DNA from: CATOSD01 sp965203135
GTDB taxonomy: Bacteria; Chloroflexota; Dehalococcoidia; Lucifugimonadales; CATOSD01
Length of the DNA stretch: 64,000 nt
Assembly: GCA_965203135.1 (NCBI GenBank)
Contig: CBDBBO010000001.1
Span: forward strand, 1,798,001-1,862,000
Direction: 5' to 3'
A program made the translations under genes and the position numbers. Of this stretch, positions 36,847 through 45,639 are shown piece after piece; position 1 is the stretch's first letter; the number at the start of each line of letters is the position of its first letter. The notes under the pieces were generated by a model, which did not search any database, had not been told where the DNA came from, and saw only the letters and a list, made by a program, of their open reading frames with translations.

Positions 36847-38145
36847 CTAGCCGGCGGCCGCTCCGGCGCCGGCCCTATCGGGCAGCCTCAGCATTACGGT
36901 CAACACGATCGTTCCGACCAACACGAGGGCGCCGCCGTATACGAACGTCGCCTGGACGCCGTAGTTGTCCCACATCAGGCCGGCTATCACAGGCGAGAGG
37001 GTGCCGATGAAGCTCGCGCCGTAGATGAGCGACACTATCGTCGACTGGACCGCGCCCTCCGCGGCCTCTATGGCCGCCGCGATGAATATGGCGTGCAGCG
37101 CGTACAGCACCGTTCCCATCACCATGATGGTAACGACAAGCCAGCTTATCTGCCAGAAGAACGGCTCGGGGTCGGCGAACCCGAGCGTCATGGCCAGCAG
37201 GCTCATCAGGAGCATCGACGGCACCAGCACCGGCTTGTAGCCGAACTTGTCGGCCAGATAGCCCATCACCGGCTGGGCCACGATGCCCACGACCTGGGCG
37301 AGAGACAGGTAAATCGCCACCTTGCTCGCCGAGAAACCCAACCCTCCCTGCTCAACACTTTCCCGGAGATAAACGGGAAGAAAGATCATCACCGAGCTCT
37401 GGCCCACGCTGCGGAGCGCCGTTACGATGACCAGCACGTAGAGCGCCTTGCGCTTGAGGAGCGACAGCAGCGAGGAGAAGTACTCCCGCACGGACGAGAC
37501 GGCCTGCATCTCGCCGCCGGGCACGTTGCGCATGAACAGCCAGATGGCGACGGCGCAAACCAGCGCGGGGAAGAGGCTGTATACCAGCACGGAGTCCCAG
37601 CTCATCGCCAGCCAGCCGAGGAGCACGACGCCCGCCAGCAGCGGACCGGCCACCTCGCCCACGCTGCCGCCGGTGCCATGCAGCGATATGGCGAAGCCGC
37701 GGCGGTCGGGGAAGCGGCGGGACAGCGCGCCGATGGCGGGCGGGTGGTACAGCGACGGCCCTACGCCGACCAGCAGCATGATGGCGAGGACGGCGATGAA
37801 GATCAGGTTCTCGGAGACGACGCTGTCGGCTATGCCCAGCAGGTAGTAGGACACTCCCATCATCAGGAGCGATATGCCGAGCATGAGCGAGGCGCGGTCG
37901 GCGAACCGGTCGCCGAGAAATCCGGCGAAGACGGTGGTGACCCAGCTCGTCGCCTGGCGGGAGAACGCCAGCGTGCCGAGCTGGGTGCCGCTGAGGCCGA
38001 GCCCTATCTTGATTTCCGGGAACAGTATGGACTGTAGCGCTGAGTTGTAAACGTGCTTGACGGCGTGGCCCACGACGACCGTTGCCGCCAACTGGTTGCG
38101 CCCGCGCCTGAGCTGGGGCGACACCTCTACGGCTTCTGTTGACAA
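36847..38145 (-). CDS. MFS transporter, fosmidomycin-resistance-like
   Basis: 432 aa with about twelve membrane segments. Markers are GFLGDRFADRASLMLG (the loop 2-3 GxLaDrxGR region), ISLHGTGGSVGEVAGPLLAG (typical of Fsr-type exporters), and VMGYLADKFGYKP. TTG 38145 is chosen because GAGGGAG lies five bases upstream and because a -10 hexamer at 38181-38186 makes the longer TTG start at 38181 impossible as a transcribed leader. It probably exports a small molecule by proton antiport; the substrate is unknown. Confidence 0.88.
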   Translation of the reverse strand: MSTEAVEVSPQLRRGRNQLAATVVVGHAVKHVYNSALQSILFPEIKIGLGLSGTQLGTLAFSRQATSWVTTVFAGFLGDRFADRASLMLGISLLMMGVSYYLLGIADSVVSENLIFIAVLAIMLLVGVGPSLYHPPAIGALSRRFPDRRGFAISLHGTGGSVGEVAGPLLAGVVLLGWLAMSWDSVLVYSLFPALVCAVAIWLFMRNVPGGEMQAVSSVREYFSSLLSLLKRKALYVLVIVTALRSVGQSSVMIFLPVYLRESVEQGGLGFSASKVAIYLSLAQVVGIVAQPVMGYLADKFGYKPVLVPSMLLMSLLAMTLGFADPEPFFWQISWLVVTIMVMGTVLYALHAIFIAAAIEAAEGAVQSTIVSLIYGASFIGTLSPVIAGLMWDNYGVQATFVYGGALVLVGTIVLTVMLRLPDRAGAGAAAG

Positions 38146-38180
38146 GTCGGCTCCCTCGATTCCGGTTGGATGCACGCGCA

Positions 38181-38186
38181 ATTATA
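38181..38186 (-). promoter_or_regulatory. -10 element of the MFS gene
   Basis: TATAAT on the minus strand. Transcription would begin near 38174, leaving a leader of about 30 bases to TTG 38145. No convincing -35 is present. Confidence 0.45.
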
Positions 38187-38355
38187 GCACGTAGGCGAGC
38201 CAGGCTTGGGGGGGCGTTTCTTGTTCGATTCTGTTGCATTCTGTTGGATTCGTAGCTGGGCGTGTCGTTGGTCCTGCTCGATTCTGTAGTGCCGGAGTGG
38301 GCAATTCAGGACATAGGCGTCGCGCCGCGCGGCAGAATGGGATAGGGGCAGGAGT
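38187..38355. other. gene-free region upstream of the MFS gene
   Basis: It contains three short direct repeats of the form GATTCTGTTG/GATTCTGTAG (38226-38290). No coding frame is supported. Confidence 0.4.
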
Positions 38356-38472
38356 TCACCCCCATCCTAGCCCATTCGGCAGGCTCAGGGCAGGCTCTTC
38401 CCCCGTCAAGGGGGAAGGGACATTGGGAAGGCCCGGGTCGGTCCCGCGGGCGGGTTTGAAACCCGCCCCTAC
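38356..38472. repeat. composite intergenic repeat with palindromic core, copy 2
   Basis: The hairpin CCCCCGTCAAGGGGG is followed, after a short spacer, by the palindrome GGCGGGTTTGAAACCCGCC and CCCTAC (38448-38472). The module order matches 11268-11330. Confidence 0.65.
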
Positions 38473-38815
38473 CGTGTGCGATGATAGCACGTATGTGCGT
38501 ATACTTCAAGAGCGGTGGCGAGATTGGGGGATCAGGGCGAAATTGTGGGAAGAAATTGCGCACGAATGGGGATGGGGCGGGGCGTGCGTGGGGCGTGCGT
38601 GGGGCAGGGCTGGGGAACGGATGGCGCGGGAAAGTGACGGAATTTTCGGGTGCGCGGGGGGCGGATGGGGTCGGGCGTGGGCGACGCGGCAGACCGACCA
38701 CGAGGCTAATAGTCATACAAAGTGGCAGTCACTTGGCTTAAGGGTTATACGGACGTTACCCAAATGTTGTTGCCCAGGTGGTACAGTAGGCTGTGGTTTC
38801 GCCGAAGTGACCTGG
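38473..38815. other. G-rich gene-free region
   Basis: A strongly G-biased plus strand (GTGGGAA, GGGGATGGGG, GCGTGGGGC runs) from 38510 to 38690. Translations are Gly/Arg-rich and not convincing. The complement of 4.9-5.1 kb has the same style and shares ATTGCGCACC/ATTGCGCACG. Confidence 0.4.
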
Positions 38816-38818
38816 CCC

Positions 38819-38926
38819 AGGTACTCGTATGACTACGCGGTGGCTGGCTCAGCGTTGATGTTCCTGCCACAGTGGCTTCCGTTCAGTGTGACACTGGCCT
38901 TAAGGGCCGGAAAGAGGTCAAACTAG
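38819..38926 (+). pseudogene. remnant of a cassette membrane protein gene
   Basis: 35 codons ending at a stop (38926), with a hydrophobic segment containing DYAVAGSALMFLPQW. This resembles DYALAGALYSALSFLPW in the cassette membrane protein at 45640-46203. No start codon or upstream homologous part is present, so it looks like a truncated relic at the left edge of the array. The similarity is short and could be chance. Confidence 0.3.
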
Positions 38927-38980
38927 AACAAGCTGTGAGGGAGTCGGGATTGTAGCTGGAGTGCCTGGAAGGGAAGGATC

Positions 38981-39424
38981 ATGTCGAGGCTAGGGCAAAC
39001 TGCTCTCCGTTTAGGAATACTAATCGGACTGGGTAGTTTCACAGGTGTGTTGTCGGCGATTGCTGTGTCCGTGGCTCTTACTGATGTGGACTTTACTCGC
39101 TCCGTAGCCAGTGTCGCTGGCCATAATCTCGATGGGTACAACGCGATATGGATGGGTGTGGGCTCGGCGACATGGATTGTGACAGTGGTGATCGCATCGC
39201 TGCCGAGGGAGGAGAACCGTAGACACGCTGTCTGCTTTGGAGCGGCTACTCTGGCGGCCATACTGTACGCGCTCTCAGGGATTGTGTGGATAGTGTTTTT
39301 CCCCCCGCATCCCGATTGGATTTTCCCGCCCCATTTGTTCGCCGGCTTCTTGCTGTTGACAGGCATTCCGATGACGTGGGGGGGAGCGGTTCTGGCAGTG
39401 AGGAAATGGAGAGGCCTGGAATAG
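38981..39424 (+). CDS. small four-helix membrane protein upstream of cassette 1
   Basis: 147 aa, unrecognised. Four hydrophobic segments lie at about residues 11-32, 56-75, 83-103 and 114-140, and the C-terminus is basic (AVRKWRGLE). A GGAAGG ribosome site lies just before ATG 38981. Position, size and topology match the membrane proteins that end each cassette, although residue similarity is weak (W-G-A...RKW end as in the protein at 48531). It may belong to a cassette whose large gene is lost. Confidence 0.65.
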   Translation: MSRLGQTALRLGILIGLGSFTGVLSAIAVSVALTDVDFTRSVASVAGHNLDGYNAIWMGVGSATWIVTVVIASLPREENRRHAVCFGAATLAAILYALSGIVWIVFFPPHPDWIFPPHLFAGFLLLTGIPMTWGGAVLAVRKWRGLE

Positions 39425-39426
39425 GT

Positions 39427-42378
39427 TTGTGGAGTGAGTCTATCAGGCTGCGCGACGATGCGCTCGGTTGCGGGCCTGTCGTGCGGGACGACGTACCGGT
39501 TCCGGGTGAGGGTGCGTGGAGACGGCGACCCCTATGCGAACGGCAACTGCCGCGCGGCGCCGCTCCCACCTCGACCACTCGGACCTTCACGGGTTCTCGC
39601 GACTTCACGTTCACCGGGTGCGCTTACGGGACCCACACCTTCAGGCTGCTCACGTCGGGAGGGGCGCAACTGGCGAGCGTCGTGATACGGGTAGAGCGTC
39701 CCACGCCCACCCCCACTCCCCCGCCGCCGCCCACGCATCCCAACCTGTCGATGTCCTTCACGTCGTCCCCTTCGTCCATCGTCGCGGGCCGGTCGCACGA
39801 CTTCGGCGTGGTAGTCTCGGGCACGACCCCCGGCCGCCGCTACCGGATCATCGTCTACGCCGTCCCGCGCATATCCGCCGCAGGGTTCGACGCGACATGC
39901 TCTCGCAGCTACAAGCTCACACCCGAGTTCGGAGGCTCGGCATCCCAGGTGTCCAGGTCGTTCACGCTGTACGGGTGCGCCGAGGCGCAGAACATCACCC
40001 TGGAGGCCCAGTTGCTGGAGCGCGCGCTCGACAGCCGCCGGCTCTCCGACATCAAGACCATCACGGCCAGCCTGTCGGTGACCGCGCCGCCGCCGAACCG
40101 CCCGCCGGAGTTCTCGAAGGCTACCTACAGCTTCGGCGTGTCGGGCAGCGCGCCGGTGGGCGCGAGCGTCGGCTCAGTCTCGGCGACAGACCCGGACGCC
40201 GACGGCGTTTCCTATTCCATCACCGGGGGCGATAGCGCGGGAGTGTTCGCCATGGGCGCGTCCGACGGCGCGATCACGCTCGCCAAGAAGCTAAGCGCGG
40301 GGACGGCCTCCTACAGCCTGGCGGTCCGGGCCGCCGACGGCAGGGGCGGCGCGGACACGGCGAGCGTGAGCGTGGACGTGGCGTTGCCGCCCACGATCCG
40401 GGCGGACGCCCTTAGGCCGTTCGTGGGGCAGGAGGTGACGTTCAGGGCGACGCCCGCGGCGGGTAGCGGCCCGGCTGTGCTGCACTGGTGGCAGGAGTGG
40501 CGGGGCGGCAGGTGGGTGGACCTTGGGTCCGCGACCACCTGGGACGTGCACCGGGTGACGTCCAGCGTGTCCGGGTTCAGGACGTTCAGGGTGAAGGTCT
40601 CCTACCTGTCGAGGATCAAGGCGGAGTCAGCGCCCATCACCGTGGAGTGGCGGCCGGTGGTGGTCGGGGTCACGTCGTCGCCCGCCTATCCGCGGGCCGG
40701 GGACGCCGCGACGAGCACTGTCACGCTGACCGCCGGGGGCGACGTGCCGTCGGGGGCCATGTACCAGTGGCAGGAGTGGGCCGGCAACCGGTGGGCGAAC
40801 CTGGGGGCCACGACGACCACGCCGACGAAGGATGTGTGGTCGGCTGTGCGGGGCACGAAGAAGTACAGGGTGGTGGTGAGCCACGCGACGGCGTCGACAG
40901 CGGTGTCGGAGGCTGTGTACGTGACCTGGGACGAGTGGGCGATCGTGGCGGACATGATACGCGATCTGTCGGTGGCGGTGGCGTCGTCGACGGCGTACAC
41001 CAGGGCCCAGACCGCGCTGGTGAGCTGCATGAACGGTGGCGGTGGAATCCAGGGGCAGGCGCCGACTACGCCGCCCGCCGTGACGTTCGCCAGCTTCGAC
41101 GACATCCTGGGGCGCTACACGGGGGACGTGAAGACGAAGATGGATGCGGGCGGCGATTGCGCCCCCCAGTCCAGCACCATGTTCAGCACGAACCAACGCG
41201 CGACGCGCTCGGAGCTTGGGAAACTGAAGGCGGGCAACGCGGAGTACGCGGCATGGTTGGCAACACGCCGAGGGCAGCTCTTCGAGGCGAACCTCGGCGA
41301 CCCCGACGAGATCAAGTTGGTGTCGTATCTGGGAGCCACCACGTTCGAGCCGGGCGAGTTTACGAGGCCGCTGTACTCCGCCGCCAGTGGCGAAGGGGGA
41401 GCGTCCGGGCAGGATGCTCCAGAGCCAACTGAACTGCCAGTGCTTGGGACTGGCCTCGACTGTCTGCCTGCGAACGTGAACGGCGAGGACTTGTCGCTGA
41501 GCAACAAGCTCGTGGTGCTCAACTGCCTTGTGTTCTCGACACCGCACGATTTCTGGGTAGGTAGCCCAGACGGGACCGGTGATGTAGAGAGTTTGAGAAC
41601 AGGCTCTCAGGTCGACAGATGGGCCTGGCTCGCGTTCGGTGATTGGGAATGTACAAGCTTCTTACAAGGGCCCGTGCCGTCATGTCTAAAGCACGACGTG
41701 GCTTGGGGCAGTCTCAAGAAATTCGTGAAGAACTCGGACGATGATGACTTGCTGCCGGAGGATGACGATACACTGGACAAAGCCTGGAACCCACGGAACA
41801 AGGCTCTCGCCGACGCCAAGTTCAAGTCAGATATTGCTAAACATGGCTGCCAAAACTCCGACTTCCGGGCACGTATATCGGTTTGCCCACCTGTCAATCT
41901 GTTAGGTATAGCGACGAACCATTCGTTGTCGGAGCTATACTTCTTCGGGGTAGCTAACATTAACGCCAAGAGTTGGGTCTACACCGACTATGACTCAGAG
42001 CACAGCGACCGCAATCCCCGGTTGGCCGTGTACGAGATTCCAAGTGTGTCCGACGTACGAGTGTCAAGGTTACGGTCGCACCAGTCCGATGCTACGACTT
42101 ATCGAGTGAGTTGGGCGTACAACCCTGGATCCGTGCGGACGGCTACTGTGTCCTCTTATAGGCTATGCTGGGAGACCGCTAAAGGCCGCGAAATATGTCG
42201 TCATGCGAAAAACGGCAATGCCCTGAGCTATGATCTGGTCGTGCCTGTTGATCTGATAGTGCCTGTAGAGATTGTGGCACTCAAATCGATCGCGATCGCT
42301 CCCAACCGTTGGCGATTCGTGGGTCTCGGGGGCGTCCACTATCCTCCGCAGCAATTTGACCTGAGATATGGAGAGTGA
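39427..42378 (+). CDS. cassette 1 large protein: cadherin/Ig-like modules with phospholipase A2-like C-terminal domain
   Basis: 983 aa from TTG 39427, two bases after the preceding stop; the true start is unclear and no signal peptide is found. The first about 40 codons read over an FN3 remnant whose sense frame is a different one (GLSCGTTYRFRVRVRGDGDP at about 39460-39530). Then follow a Pro/Thr linker, a beta domain, a cadherin-like module (GASVGSVSATDPDADG), two Ig-like modules of the LHWWQEWRGGRWVDLG type, a connector, and a C-terminal domain with GDWECT, C-x2-HD (His codon 41692, Asp 41695), WNPRNKALADAK and D-x2-F-x2-D (41812-41832). These match the layout of prokaryotic phospholipase A2. 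The C-terminal third is visibly lower in GC than the modules. TTG 42382 of the membrane partner follows three bases after the stop. Confidence 0.75.
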   Translation: MWSESIRLRDDALGCGPVVRDDVPVPGEGAWRRRPLCERQLPRGAAPTSTTRTFTGSRDFTFTGCAYGTHTFRLLTSGGAQLASVVIRVERPTPTPTPPPPPTHPNLSMSFTSSPSSIVAGRSHDFGVVVSGTTPGRRYRIIVYAVPRISAAGFDATCSRSYKLTPEFGGSASQVSRSFTLYGCAEAQNITLEAQLLERALDSRRLSDIKTITASLSVTAPPPNRPPEFSKATYSFGVSGSAPVGASVGSVSATDPDADGVSYSITGGDSAGVFAMGASDGAITLAKKLSAGTASYSLAVRAADGRGGADTASVSVDVALPPTIRADALRPFVGQEVTFRATPAAGSGPAVLHWWQEWRGGRWVDLGSATTWDVHRVTSSVSGFRTFRVKVSYLSRIKAESAPITVEWRPVVVGVTSSPAYPRAGDAATSTVTLTAGGDVPSGAMYQWQEWAGNRWANLGATTTTPTKDVWSAVRGTKKYRVVVSHATASTAVSEAVYVTWDEWAIVADMIRDLSVAVASSTAYTRAQTALVSCMNGGGGIQGQAPTTPPAVTFASFDDILGRYTGDVKTKMDAGGDCAPQSSTMFSTNQRATRSELGKLKAGNAEYAAWLATRRGQLFEANLGDPDEIKLVSYLGATTFEPGEFTRPLYSAASGEGGASGQDAPEPTELPVLGTGLDCLPANVNGEDLSLSNKLVVLNCLVFSTPHDFWVGSPDGTGDVESLRTGSQVDRWAWLAFGDWECTSFLQGPVPSCLKHDVAWGSLKKFVKNSDDDDLLPEDDDTLDKAWNPRNKALADAKFKSDIAKHGCQNSDFRARISVCPPVNLLGIATNHSLSELYFFGVANINAKSWVYTDYDSEHSDRNPRLAVYEIPSVSDVRVSRLRSHQSDATTYRVSWAYNPGSVRTATVSSYRLCWETAKGREICRHAKNGNALSYDLVVPVDLIVPVEIVALKSIAIAPNRWRFVGLGGVHYPPQQFDLRYGE

Positions 42379-42381
42379 GCC

Positions 42382-43047
42382 TTGGTTGTTGTCTTCATAA
42401 TCGTTGTCATTGTGTTGTTCTGGATGGGCATAGCGATGTGCTCTCGGCACTGGGCAGACATCATTCTCGCCCTCGGCTTTAGCTCCGCATTTGTGGCCGT
42501 TTTGGCGTTTCTGATCTTGGGGACGCCCCTGGTTGAACTCGTAAACGACAACCCCACCTGCACCAAACTGCTTTGTGGAGAGAATGTGCAAAGTTTCGTT
42601 GTGTTGTCCCCCATCCTGGTGACAGTCCTTTTCTTGCCTTTGCTGTTTCTTGTCGCCCGCAAGAGAGGGATCGATGCTTCGGCTGTGAGTCCAATAGCTG
42701 TTTACGTGGCTGGCTACGCACTGTGGATGACTGTGACTTTTGGCTACATCGCTTATTTGGTCTACTCGGCCATGGACTATCATCTGTACCGCGTCGAGCG
42801 TGGGGCGGAGGGAACAGAGGGTGTCATTACAATGTGGTTTGTGATGATTGCCCTGAGTTCGTATACATGGGCAGCGTCATCGTTGGGATTGCGCCGTGCT
42901 TACGCTCAGTATAGAGCAGAGCAGGAAGAGCTTCCCCGGTATATTCCAGAGGCCAGCGTGTTCATGCATCCGTTGGCATGGCCCTTCGTGTGGATTGTGG
43001 TCTTTCCGATTGTTTGGGTTATCACCTACGTGATTGTTTCGCCTTAG
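42382..43047 (+). CDS. cassette 1 membrane protein, candidate immunity partner
   Basis: 221 aa with five to six hydrophobic segments (about 1-18, 26-50, 70-92, 104-128, 148-168, 198-220). The start is TTG 42382, with GGAGAG seven bases upstream and only three bases after the large gene's stop, the same spacing and start codon as in cassette 2. Composition is AT-richer than the modules upstream. No family recognised. Pairing with a putative lipase suggests protection against it, an anchor, or a release factor; this is inference. Confidence 0.7.
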   Translation: MVVVFIIVVIVLFWMGIAMCSRHWADIILALGFSSAFVAVLAFLILGTPLVELVNDNPTCTKLLCGENVQSFVVLSPILVTVLFLPLLFLVARKRGIDASAVSPIAVYVAGYALWMTVTFGYIAYLVYSAMDYHLYRVERGAEGTEGVITMWFVMIALSSYTWAASSLGLRRAYAQYRAEQEELPRYIPEASVFMHPLAWPFVWIVVFPIVWVITYVIVSP

Positions 43048-43092
43048 ACCCGACCTTGGAGAAGTGCGAGCAGGACATTTGGCGGCGCGACG

Positions 43093-45636
43093 ATGCCAGT
43101 TGTTTCGAGGGAACCGGTTTGGTCGGAGTATCGTCGGCCGTGGGGGTACGAGCGGCGCGTGGAGGCAGACGAGTTGTTGGGGAGGACGCGGACGGCGACG
43201 GGCCTGGACTGCGGCACCACCTATCACTTCCGGGTAAGCGCGCGCGGCGATGGTTCGCCGTACTCGACGTCGTTTGGGAGCGCGTCGGCCAGCGTGTCGG
43301 GGGCTACCTCGGCGTGCCCGTCCGCGGCGGTTGAGATCACGCTCGAGCCCGAAAGCCCGTTCGTGGGGCAGGCGGTGAGGATGGCGGCGTCCACGACGGT
43401 GGCGAGCGGGCAGGCGCCGTCGTACCAGTGGCAGGAGTGGAGCTCGGGCAACTGGGTGAACCTGGGAACGGCGTCGGCGTCCAAGCAGAGGAGTGTTTCG
43501 TCCAGCGCATCGGGGCTGCGGATATTCCGGGTCGTGGTGGCTTATGCTGGGGGAGCGACCTCGGAATCCTCGCCGGCAACGATCCAGTGGCGGCCAATGA
43601 GCGTGAGCGTGTCGGCGTCTCCCGCGTATCCGCGGGCGGGCGCCGAGGCGACGAGCACGGTTACGCTGACGGCTGAGGCGGACGCTCCGTCGGACGCCGT
43701 TTACAGGTGGCAGGAGGTGACGTTCAGGGCGACGCCCGCGGCGGCGAGCGGCCCGGCTGTGCTGCACTGGTGGCAGGAGTGGAGTGGCGGCGGGTGGGTG
43801 GACCTTGGGTCCGCGACCACCTGGGACGTGCGCCGGGTGACGTCCAGCGTGTCCGGGTTCAGGACGTTCAGGGTGAAGGTTGCCTATCTGTCGAGGATAA
43901 AGGCGGAGTCTGAGCCTCTGACCGTGGAGTGGCGGCCGGTGGTGGTCGGGGTCACGTCGTCGCCCGCCTATCCGCGGGCCGGGGCGCCCGCGACGAGCAC
44001 GGTGACGCTGACCGCCGGGGGAGATGTGCCGTCGGGGGCGGAGTTCCAGTGGCAGGAGTGGCGCGGCAACCGGTGGGCGAACCTGGGGGCGGCCAGCGCG
44101 TCGCCGACGAAGGATGTGTCGTCGGCTGTGCGTGGCACGAAGAAGTACAGGGTGGTGGTGAGCCACGCGACGGCGTCGACGGCGGTGTCGGAGGCTGTGT
44201 ACGTGACGTGGGACGAGTGGGCGATTGTGGCGGACATGATACGCGAGTTGTCGGCGGCGGTTGCGACTTCCACCGATTACAAGGAGAAGCAAACAGCACT
44301 GCTCAGTTGCATGAATGGTCCGGGCGGCGCGACTTCCACAACCTCTACTTACGCCTCCTTCGACGACATCCTGGCAAGGTACGCCACGACGACCAAGGCG
44401 AAGATGGAAGGGACGTGCAGTACACAGGCGGACACCATGTTCAAGGCGGTTCAAAGACAGTCCCGCATTCAGTTGAATAACCTCACGAGCGGGACATTCA
44501 CCGCTGCCTTGCTGTACTCCGGGCTGCTGGAGACGCCGCATGGCAAGCAGTTCAAGGCGAGCGTGGGCGAGCCGCACATCACCAAGCTGTTTATCTACCT
44601 GCTGGCCTATGAGCCGCCCGAACCGGCCACTGGCTTCGAAGGGGCTTCGGACACCCCGACAACTGTCCAGCGGGCGGGATTCGACTGTCTCCCCTGGAGC
44701 GGTCGAGAGCCTTCAAGTGTGGAGAACAAGATTGCTGTGGTTAACTGCCTTGTGTTCGACACGCCACACAGCTTCTGGGTGGACAACGCAGCCGAACTCC
44801 ATAATCGTATAGACCGCAGTTATCAACGGCGAGACGGTGTATTAGTCGGCCGACTTGACTGGTTGGGTTACGGTGACTGGGAGTGCACGCTCTGGGCTGA
44901 CGGCCCGTTACCGACATGTTACAAGCACGACGTGGCTCTTTCGAGTCTCCAGAAATTTGCAGGCGTGTCGTCGAGCACAGAAGAGATGGACGAGGCTTGG
45001 AATCCGAGAAACAAGCATCTGGCAGACGCCAAGGCTATGGCTGACATCGAGAAGTATGATTGTCAGAACCCCACTCTTATAGCCATCATATTTCCATTTG
45101 CCTGCGTATTGCCTGCGGGGACTGGTCCGCTTACCACCGCCGGAGTTATGCACTTTGGAATGAATAAGCTAAACTCCCCCTGGCCTGTCACAGTGCAGGA
45201 CATTGAGCATGCTGAGTCAAATCCTCAATACATTCGATGCACTCAGCCAGCGGTGACCAGTCTTGATGAAGTCAGTCACGTCAAAGAGTCCCGATTCAGG
45301 GTGGTCTGGACAATATCAAGAAGCTGTACTGGCACATCTGTCCAACATTCCATTAGAGTGGTGGGATACACAGGGGCGTCACCATACGACCGGAATTCAC
45401 TGACAATCAACGATAGCGGTGCCGTGGAAGATGACGATACCACGAACACTCTCAGCTTTGAATTCGAAGTCCAGGGAGTTGATGCTCTCGATAGTGGGAC
45501 GCCGGTTAGACTAGAAATAACAATTGCAATGCATCCACGCGATGTGGATTATGGTCAACTGCTCGATCCAGTTCTCCCAGGTGTTTATACATACCCCGTT
45601 GCTGTGTTTTCACGGGAGTTTGAGATAGGAAACTGA
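43093..45636 (+). CDS. cassette 2 large protein: FN3/Ig-like modules with phospholipase A2-like C-terminal domain
   Basis: 847 aa. It begins inside an FN3 module (TGLDCGTTYHFRVSARGDGSP) without a signal peptide, then has Ig-like modules with YQWQEW/YRWQE signatures. At about 43705-43716 one module is joined to another in mid-domain at a shared GGCAGGAG, a recombination scar. From 43712 to about 44260 it is nearly identical to 40431-40985. The C-terminal domain has GDWECT, C-x2-HD (His codon 44926), WNPRNKHLADAK and D-x2-A-x2-D, where the middle Phe is Ala. The end of the domain is unlike those of cassettes 1 and 3. Confidence 0.75.
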   Translation: MPVVSREPVWSEYRRPWGYERRVEADELLGRTRTATGLDCGTTYHFRVSARGDGSPYSTSFGSASASVSGATSACPSAAVEITLEPESPFVGQAVRMAASTTVASGQAPSYQWQEWSSGNWVNLGTASASKQRSVSSSASGLRIFRVVVAYAGGATSESSPATIQWRPMSVSVSASPAYPRAGAEATSTVTLTAEADAPSDAVYRWQEVTFRATPAAASGPAVLHWWQEWSGGGWVDLGSATTWDVRRVTSSVSGFRTFRVKVAYLSRIKAESEPLTVEWRPVVVGVTSSPAYPRAGAPATSTVTLTAGGDVPSGAEFQWQEWRGNRWANLGAASASPTKDVSSAVRGTKKYRVVVSHATASTAVSEAVYVTWDEWAIVADMIRELSAAVATSTDYKEKQTALLSCMNGPGGATSTTSTYASFDDILARYATTTKAKMEGTCSTQADTMFKAVQRQSRIQLNNLTSGTFTAALLYSGLLETPHGKQFKASVGEPHITKLFIYLLAYEPPEPATGFEGASDTPTTVQRAGFDCLPWSGREPSSVENKIAVVNCLVFDTPHSFWVDNAAELHNRIDRSYQRRDGVLVGRLDWLGYGDWECTLWADGPLPTCYKHDVALSSLQKFAGVSSSTEEMDEAWNPRNKHLADAKAMADIEKYDCQNPTLIAIIFPFACVLPAGTGPLTTAGVMHFGMNKLNSPWPVTVQDIEHAESNPQYIRCTQPAVTSLDEVSHVKESRFRVVWTISRSCTGTSVQHSIRVVGYTGASPYDRNSLTINDSGAVEDDDTTNTLSFEFEVQGVDALDSGTPVRLEITIAMHPRDVDYGQLLDPVLPGVYTYPVAVFSREFEIGN

Positions 45637-45639
45637 CCA

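Noticed and set aside
38234..38815. Plus-strand open frame over the repeat and G-rich region
   Set aside because: Most of it translates the composite repeat and G-rich tract; only the last 35 codons show any likeness to a protein family.
42877..44577. 566-codon minus-strand open frame opposite cassettes 1 and 2
   Set aside because: It is the complement of the repeated Ig-like modules, and equivalent antisense frames appear opposite every copy, as expected from base composition.
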